Assembly: GCF_020181035.1 (NCBI RefSeq)
Contig: NZ_JAIQYY010000023.1
Span: 1-64,000 of the forward strand
DNA length: 64,000 nucleotides
Direction of reading: 5' to 3'
Origin: Streptomyces sp. CoH27
GTDB lineage: Bacteria; Actinomycetota; Actinomycetes; Streptomycetales; Streptomycetaceae
Made by a program: the position numbers and the translations under genes. Below the pieces are notes generated by a model that was not told the DNA's origin, searched no databases, and was given only the letters and a program-made list of their open reading frames with translations. Position 1 is the first letter of the stretch. The number at the start of each line of letters is the position of its first letter. This document shows, piece after piece, positions 60,093-64,000 of this stretch.

Positions 60093-60803
60093 TCAGACGC
60101 CTGCCGCGCCCAGCAGCCGTCCGGCCGCGTAGGTGACCCCCATCGCCAGGGCCCCGCCCACCACGTTGCGCAGCACCGCGCGCCCGGGATCCGCCGCGCC
60201 GAGGCGGGCGCTGGCCCAGCCGGTGAGGACGAGGGCGGCCAGGACGGACAGGACGGTGACGGGGAGCCGCCAGGCGACCGGGGGCAGCACGATGGCCAGC
60301 AGCGGCAGCAGCGCGCCCACGGTGAACGCCAGGAAGCTCGCCCACGCGGCGTGCCAGGGGTTGGTCAGCTCCTCGGGGTCGATCCCGAGCTCCACGCGCG
60401 CGTGCGCCTGCAACGGATCCCGCGCGGTGAGCTGTTCGGCGGCCTCCCGGGCCACCTCCCGGGTGAGACCGCGTCCCTCCAGCAGGTTGGTCAGCTCCTC
60501 CAGTTCGGCCTCCGGCTGTTCCCGCAGTTCCCGCTTCTCCAGGGCCAGCGCGGCCTTCTCGGAGTCACGCTGGGCGGATACGGAGACGTACTCGCCGACC
60601 GCCATGGACATCGACCCGGCGAGCAGGCCGGCGAGCCCGGCGGTGATGAGGGCGGACCTGCTCTGGGTCGCACCGGCGACGCCGACGACGATGCCCGCGG
60701 TGGAGACAATGCCGTCGTTCGCGCCGAGCACGGCGGCCCGCAGCCAGTTCAGCCGCGAACCGAGCGCGCCCCCGTGGGCCTCGTCATGGGTTGGTTCCGT
60801 CAC
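60093..60803 (-). CDS. VIT1/CCC1-like metal transporter
   Basis: This 236-residue protein has the family start RAAVLGANDGIVSTAGIVVG and GLAGLLAGSMSMAVGEYVSV. A charged central domain with YVSVSAQRDSEKAALALEKR follows, then DPLQAHARVELGIDPEEL. Three C-terminal helices end with GRAVLRNVVGGALAMGVTYA. This is the Fe/Mn transporter family VIT1/CCC1, which carries iron or manganese out of the cytosol in yeast and plants. The bacterial role is presumed to be metal export. Confidence 0.93.
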   Translation of the reverse strand: MTEPTHDEAHGGALGSRLNWLRAAVLGANDGIVSTAGIVVGVAGATQSRSALITAGLAGLLAGSMSMAVGEYVSVSAQRDSEKAALALEKRELREQPEAELEELTNLLEGRGLTREVAREAAEQLTARDPLQAHARVELGIDPEELTNPWHAAWASFLAFTVGALLPLLAIVLPPVAWRLPVTVLSVLAALVLTGWASARLGAADPGRAVLRNVVGGALAMGVTYAAGRLLGAAGV

Positions 60804-61072
60804 AGCAGGGAGGATCGCACTCCCGGGGCCGCTGCCCCGGCATCACCACACCCGGGCGGGGTCACCTCGCCGGTGACCGGCAACAGGACGACTCCGCAGA
60901 GCCGTTCGGGGGCTCGGACATGAACCCCGCGAGCCGGCGGGCGCGGTGCACCGGCCCCGGCACCGGGGCGGCCCTTCGTCCGGCGGCCGGCTGGGCCGGA
61001 GCCGCGGGCCGGACTGCGGCGGGGCCGCGGGCGGGTGTGGGACCGGGGTGTCAGTCGTGACCCGTATCCTCA

Positions 61073-62062
61073 ATGACCATGCTCGAAGACCGTGCGACCG
61101 CAGTGTCCTCCCCCACCCAGTGGCCGGCCGCGTATCCGAAGGGATACGCGGTCGTTGACGTGGAGACCACCGGCCTGGCCCGGGACGACCGGATCATCTC
61201 AGCGGCCGTGTACCGGCTGGACGAGCGCGGCGAGGTCGAGGACCACTGGTACACGCTGGTCAACCCGGAGCGCGATCCGGGACCCGTGTGGATACACGGT
61301 CTGACGAGCGAGGTACTCGAAGGGGCGCCTCTGTTCACCGACATCGCCGAGGAGTTCGCGGCCCGGCTCGACGGCCGGGTGCTCGTCGCGCACAACGCCG
61401 TCTTCGACTGGCAGATGATCGCGCGGGAGTACGCGCGCGCGGAGCGCGAGGCGCCGGTGCGCCAGCGGCTGTGCACCATCGCGCTGTCGAAGGAGCTGGG
61501 GCTGCCGCTGCCCAACTTCAAGCTGGAGTCGCTGGCGGCGCACTACGGCGTCGTACAGCAGCGGGCGCACCACGCGCTGGACGACGCGCGCGTGCTGGCG
61601 GAGGCGTTCCGGCCGAGCCTGCGGGCCGCCGCGGCGGGCGGCGTACGGCTGCCGCTGCTGGAGTGCCGGCCACTGACGGAGTGGTCGGACCGCCCTGTGC
61701 CCCGGCAGGCCTCGGGCGGGTACGGCGGTTACCGGCCGAGCACGTGGCGCCCGTCCCGGAGGCGGCCCGCCTGCCCGTACCCCAACCCCGGCCGTTACGA
61801 AGACGGCAAACGCCTCAAACAGGGCATGCGGGTGGCGTTCTCCGGGGACACCTCCACCGAGCGCGAGCTGCTGGAGGACCGGGCGACCGAGGCCGGGCTG
61901 CATGTGGCGTCCAGCATCTCCCGGCTGACCAGCCTGCTGGTGACCAACGACCCCGACTCGGGCACGTCCAAGGTGGTCAAGGCACGCCAGTTCGGCACCC
62001 CGGTGGTCGACGAGGCCGCCTTCGGGCAGCTGCTGCGCGATGTCGAGCCCGCCGACGACTGA
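61073..62062 (+). CDS. DEDDh 3'-5' exonuclease with BRCT domain
   Basis: This 329-residue protein has a DnaQ-like exonuclease (25-200): VVDVETTGLARDDRIISAAV (Asp29, Glu31), HGLTSEVLEGAPLF, LVAHNAVFDWQM and HHALDDARVLAEAF. A basic linker follows, and a C-terminal BRCT domain (about 245-325, GMRVAFSGDTSTERELLEDR, then ATEAGLHVASSISRLTSLLV). It probably degrades nucleic-acid ends in repair. The GC-rich leader 60804-61072 (269 bp) has no gene; a TATCCT -10-like box at 61064-61069 right before the ATG suggests a leaderless message. Confidence 0.9.
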   Translation: MTMLEDRATAVSSPTQWPAAYPKGYAVVDVETTGLARDDRIISAAVYRLDERGEVEDHWYTLVNPERDPGPVWIHGLTSEVLEGAPLFTDIAEEFAARLDGRVLVAHNAVFDWQMIAREYARAEREAPVRQRLCTIALSKELGLPLPNFKLESLAAHYGVVQQRAHHALDDARVLAEAFRPSLRAAAAGGVRLPLLECRPLTEWSDRPVPRQASGGYGGYRPSTWRPSRRRPACPYPNPGRYEDGKRLKQGMRVAFSGDTSTERELLEDRATEAGLHVASSISRLTSLLVTNDPDSGTSKVVKARQFGTPVVDEAAFGQLLRDVEPADD

Positions 62063-62085
62063 CCGGACGAGCGGGACAGCGGCCG

Positions 62086-62164
62086 ACGAAGGCACGAGTG
62101 GCCGCACGAAGGCGCGAGTGGCCGTACGCAGGCACGAGTGGCCGTACGAACGGGTGATTGCCGT
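62086..62164 (+). repeat. Tandem 20-bp repeats downstream of the exonuclease gene
   Basis: Three 20-bp copies, ACGAAGGCACGAGTGGCCGC, ACGAAGGCGCGAGTGGCCGT and ACGCAGGCACGAGTGGCCGT, run from 62086 to 62145, with a degenerate fourth ACGAACGGGTGATTGCCGT to 62164. They lie between the exonuclease stop and the zinc-binding gene. They are not CRISPR: there are no spacers. Confidence 0.75.
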
Positions 62165-62221
62165 ACGACTCACCCGGCGGCCGCTCGCCCGCGGCCGGGT
62201 GGGCGGCCCACCCTGTGGCGC

Positions 62222-62455
62222 ATGGCGAAATGCGAAGTTTGCGGCAATGACTACGGAATGACCTTCGAGGTCCACGCCCAGGGCGCGGTGCACGTCTTCG
62301 ACTGCTTCTCCTGTGCGATCCACCGCATGGCACCGGTCTGCGAGAACTGCAACACCTCGATCATCGGCCAGGGCGCGGAGGCGGACGGCAAGTTCTACTG
62401 CGGCGCGCACTGCGCCCGCGCAGCGGGAAAGGTGGGGATCGTCGACCGGGTGTGA
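62222..62455 (+). CDS. Small zinc-binding (LIM-like) protein
   Basis: This 77-residue protein has four Cys/His clusters: CEVCGNDYG (4,7), FDCFSCAIH (28,31), CENCNTSI (40,43) and FYCGAHCARAAG (60, 63/64). The spacing resembles LIM or treble-clef zinc fingers. It starts at the ATG of MAKCEVC. Function unknown; a zinc-dependent adaptor or metal sensor is possible. The segment before it (62170-62221) has a G/C inverted repeat. Confidence 0.82.
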   Translation: MAKCEVCGNDYGMTFEVHAQGAVHVFDCFSCAIHRMAPVCENCNTSIIGQGAEADGKFYCGAHCARAAGKVGIVDRV

Positions 62456-62504
62456 CCCGGTACCCGCCTGAATGCGCCCCACGGCCCGGAGGTACCGTCG
62501 TGGG

Positions 62505-63326
62505 GTGCACCGCTACCGCTTCCTGTTGTCCGCCCAGTGGATCATCCTCACGCTCGTCGCGATCGCACTGATCCCGACGATGATCCGGCTCGGCTTCTGG
62601 CAGGGGCACCGGTACGACGAGCGCACCGCGCGCAACAACCTGGTCTCCGAGGCGCTGCACGCCAAGCCGGTCCCGGTCGAGCAGCTCTCCTCCCCCGGCC
62701 ACGCCGTGACCCGCACGGAGAAGTACCGCACGGTCACCGCGACCGGCACCTTCGACACCGCCAAGGAGGAAGTGGTCCGGCGCCGGACCAACTCCGACAA
62801 CGAGGTCGGCTTCCACGTGCTCACCCCGTTCGTCCTCACCGACGGCAAGGTGCTGCTCGTCAATCGCGGCTGGATCCCCGCCAACGGCGCCCAGACCGCC
62901 TTCCCGAAGATCCCCGCCCCGCCGGCCGGCCGGACCACCATCACCGGCCGGCTGATGGCCGACGAGACCACCGCGGCGAGCGGCATCAAGAACGTCCAAG
63001 GCCTGCCCCACCGGCAGATCATGCTGATCAACAGCGCACAGCAGGCGCATCGGCTCGGCGCCCAGGTGCTCGGCGGTTACGTCGAGCAGACCGGGCCGCA
63101 GACCGACTCCCCGGAGCAGATCTCCGACCCGGGCAGCGAGGACGCCCCGCTGAACTACGCGTACATGATCCAGTGGTGGCTGTTCGCCGCGGGCGTCCCG
63201 GTCGGCTGGTGGTTCCTGCTCCGGCGCGAGATCCGCGACCAGGAGGAGGCCGCGGCGGCCGAGGCCGCGACGGACGCGCAGGAGAAGCCGGAGAAGCCCG
63301 AGGAGACGGAACCCGCCGCCGTGTGA
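62505..63326 (+). CDS. SURF1-family cytochrome oxidase assembly protein
   Basis: This 273-residue protein has an N-terminal membrane helix (SAQWIILTLVAIALIPTMIR) and a periplasm-facing domain with family motifs LGFWQGHRYDERTARN, VTATGTFDTAKEEVVRRRT, FVLTDGKVLLVNRGWIPANG and TTITGRLMADE. A second membrane helix follows (MIQWWLFAAGVPVGWWFLL) and an acidic tail. SURF1 helps insert heme into the aa3 oxidase. The GTG start has GGAGG about 13 bases upstream. Confidence 0.92.
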   Translation: MHRYRFLLSAQWIILTLVAIALIPTMIRLGFWQGHRYDERTARNNLVSEALHAKPVPVEQLSSPGHAVTRTEKYRTVTATGTFDTAKEEVVRRRTNSDNEVGFHVLTPFVLTDGKVLLVNRGWIPANGAQTAFPKIPAPPAGRTTITGRLMADETTAASGIKNVQGLPHRQIMLINSAQQAHRLGAQVLGGYVEQTGPQTDSPEQISDPGSEDAPLNYAYMIQWWLFAAGVPVGWWFLLRREIRDQEEAAAAEAATDAQEKPEKPEETEPAAV

Positions 63327-63409
63327 TCCAGGGGCGCGCGGGGAACGGCATTTCACTCCCCCGGCGCACCACCTGATTGGCCCCCAGGCCGTCCGGGAAA
63401 CCGGATCCC

Positions 63410-64000
63410 GTGAACGCGCGCATCGAGGACTACGCCGTCATCGGGGACGAACAGACCGCGGCCCTGGTCGGCCGCGACGGGTCGATCGACTGGCTGTGCC
63501 TGCCCCGCTTCGACTCCGGCGCCTGCTTCGCGAAGCTGCTGGGCGACGAGGACCACGGCTACTGGCGGATCGCGCCCAAGGGGGCCGGCGCCTGCACGCG
63601 CCGCGCCTACCGGACCGACACCCTCGTCCTGGACACCGCGTGGAAGACCGACGAGGGCACCGTACGCGTCACCGACCTGATGCCGCAGCGCGACCGCGCG
63701 CCCGACGTCGTACGCATCGTGGAGGGCGTCAGCGGACACGTCACCGTCCGCAGCACCCTGCGGCTGCGCTTCGACTACGGCTCGATCGTCCCCTGGATGC
63801 GGCGCTCCGACGGCCACCGGGTCGCCGTCGCCGGGCCGGACTCGGTGTGGCTGCGCGCCGAGCCGCACGTGGACATGTGGGGCGAGGACTTCGGCACCCA
63901 CTCCGAGTTCACCGTCGGCAAAGGCCAGCGGGTCGCGTTCGTGCTGACGTGGCACCCCTCGCACGAGCCGCGCCCCCCGCTCGTCGACCCGTACAAGGCA
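63410..64000 (+). CDS. Glycoside hydrolase family 15 protein (trehalase/glucoamylase-like), 3' end missing
   Basis: The reading frame runs from GTG 63410 to the window edge without a stop (197 codons). It begins IEDYAVIGDEQTAALVGRDG, then SIDWLCLPRFDSGACFAKLL, the conserved N-terminal domain of bacterial GH15 trehalases and glucan 1,4-alpha-glucosidases. The catalytic glutamates lie in the missing C-terminal half. It probably hydrolyses trehalose or maltooligosaccharides. No ribosome site is visible; the first GTG matches the family start. Confidence 0.88.
   Translation, partial: MNARIEDYAVIGDEQTAALVGRDGSIDWLCLPRFDSGACFAKLLGDEDHGYWRIAPKGAGACTRRAYRTDTLVLDTAWKTDEGTVRVTDLMPQRDRAPDVVRIVEGVSGHVTVRSTLRLRFDYGSIVPWMRRSDGHRVAVAGPDSVWLRAEPHVDMWGEDFGTHSEFTVGKGQRVAFVLTWHPSHEPRPPLVDPYKA

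Noticed and set aside
62086..62164. Possible CRISPR array
   Set aside because: Repeats are directly tandem without unique spacers and there are no cas genes.

Overview
The window is high-GC actinobacterial DNA and almost certainly a Streptomyces chromosome. It carries a chaplin (ChpE type), a streptophobe-type membrane protein, DUF397/DUF5753 regulator pairs and a TTA (bldA-type) codon, and codons end in G or C nearly throughout. From memory, not checked, the order chpE, two-component pair, serB, fabG-fabI, tyrS, moaA, acetate permease, secreted subtilisin matches the S. coelicolor SCO1800-SCO1825 neighbourhood.

Left part (1-23.2 kb), core genes. The window opens in the leader and promoter of an rRNA operon transcribed leftwards off the edge. 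Next come a 3-methyladenine glycosylase, Spo0M, a PEBP-family protein, an HNH nuclease, an SPFH/NfeD pair, an ABC ATPase, chpE and a NarL-type two-component system. A decayed queA pseudogene follows, then a secreted lytic transglycosylase with a structured leader, a double-FHA ABCG-type transporter, a streptophobe protein, serB, a SixA-like phosphatase, an MFS exporter with a 39-residue companion gene and a divergent FadR-type regulator, and the fatty-acid genes fabG-fabI.

Middle (23.3-44.8 kb), a defence and regulatory island between the fab genes and tldD/tldE. It holds a Phd/VapC-type toxin-antitoxin pair, a SEC-C protein, an McrBC restriction system with an upstream DNA-binding protein, a small HicA-like gene, and an anti-sigma-like ATPase divergent from an XRE/DUF5753-DUF397 pair. 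It ends with a tightly coupled three-gene operon: a 1746-residue DEAD-type helicase with zinc/DUF1998-like region, an SNF2-type helicase and a 1473-residue N6-adenine methylase. This operon looks like a rearranged class-1 DISARM system, with DrmA and DrmB functions in one chain and no DrmC. The methylase contains an 850-bp patch of A/T-ending codons, which suggests swapping of its target-recognition region.

Right part (45-64 kb), core genes again: tldD-tldE, tyrS, small membrane proteins, moaA, the DUF485-actP acetate permease pair, a secreted S8 protease, a CoA-transferase behind AT-rich inverted repeats, CopD, a zinc alcohol dehydrogenase, a VIT1/CCC1-like transporter, a DEDDh exonuclease with BRCT domain, a zinc-binding small protein, SURF1 and the start of a GH15 glycosidase cut by the window edge. 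No tRNA, insertion sequence, CRISPR array or complete rRNA gene was seen.
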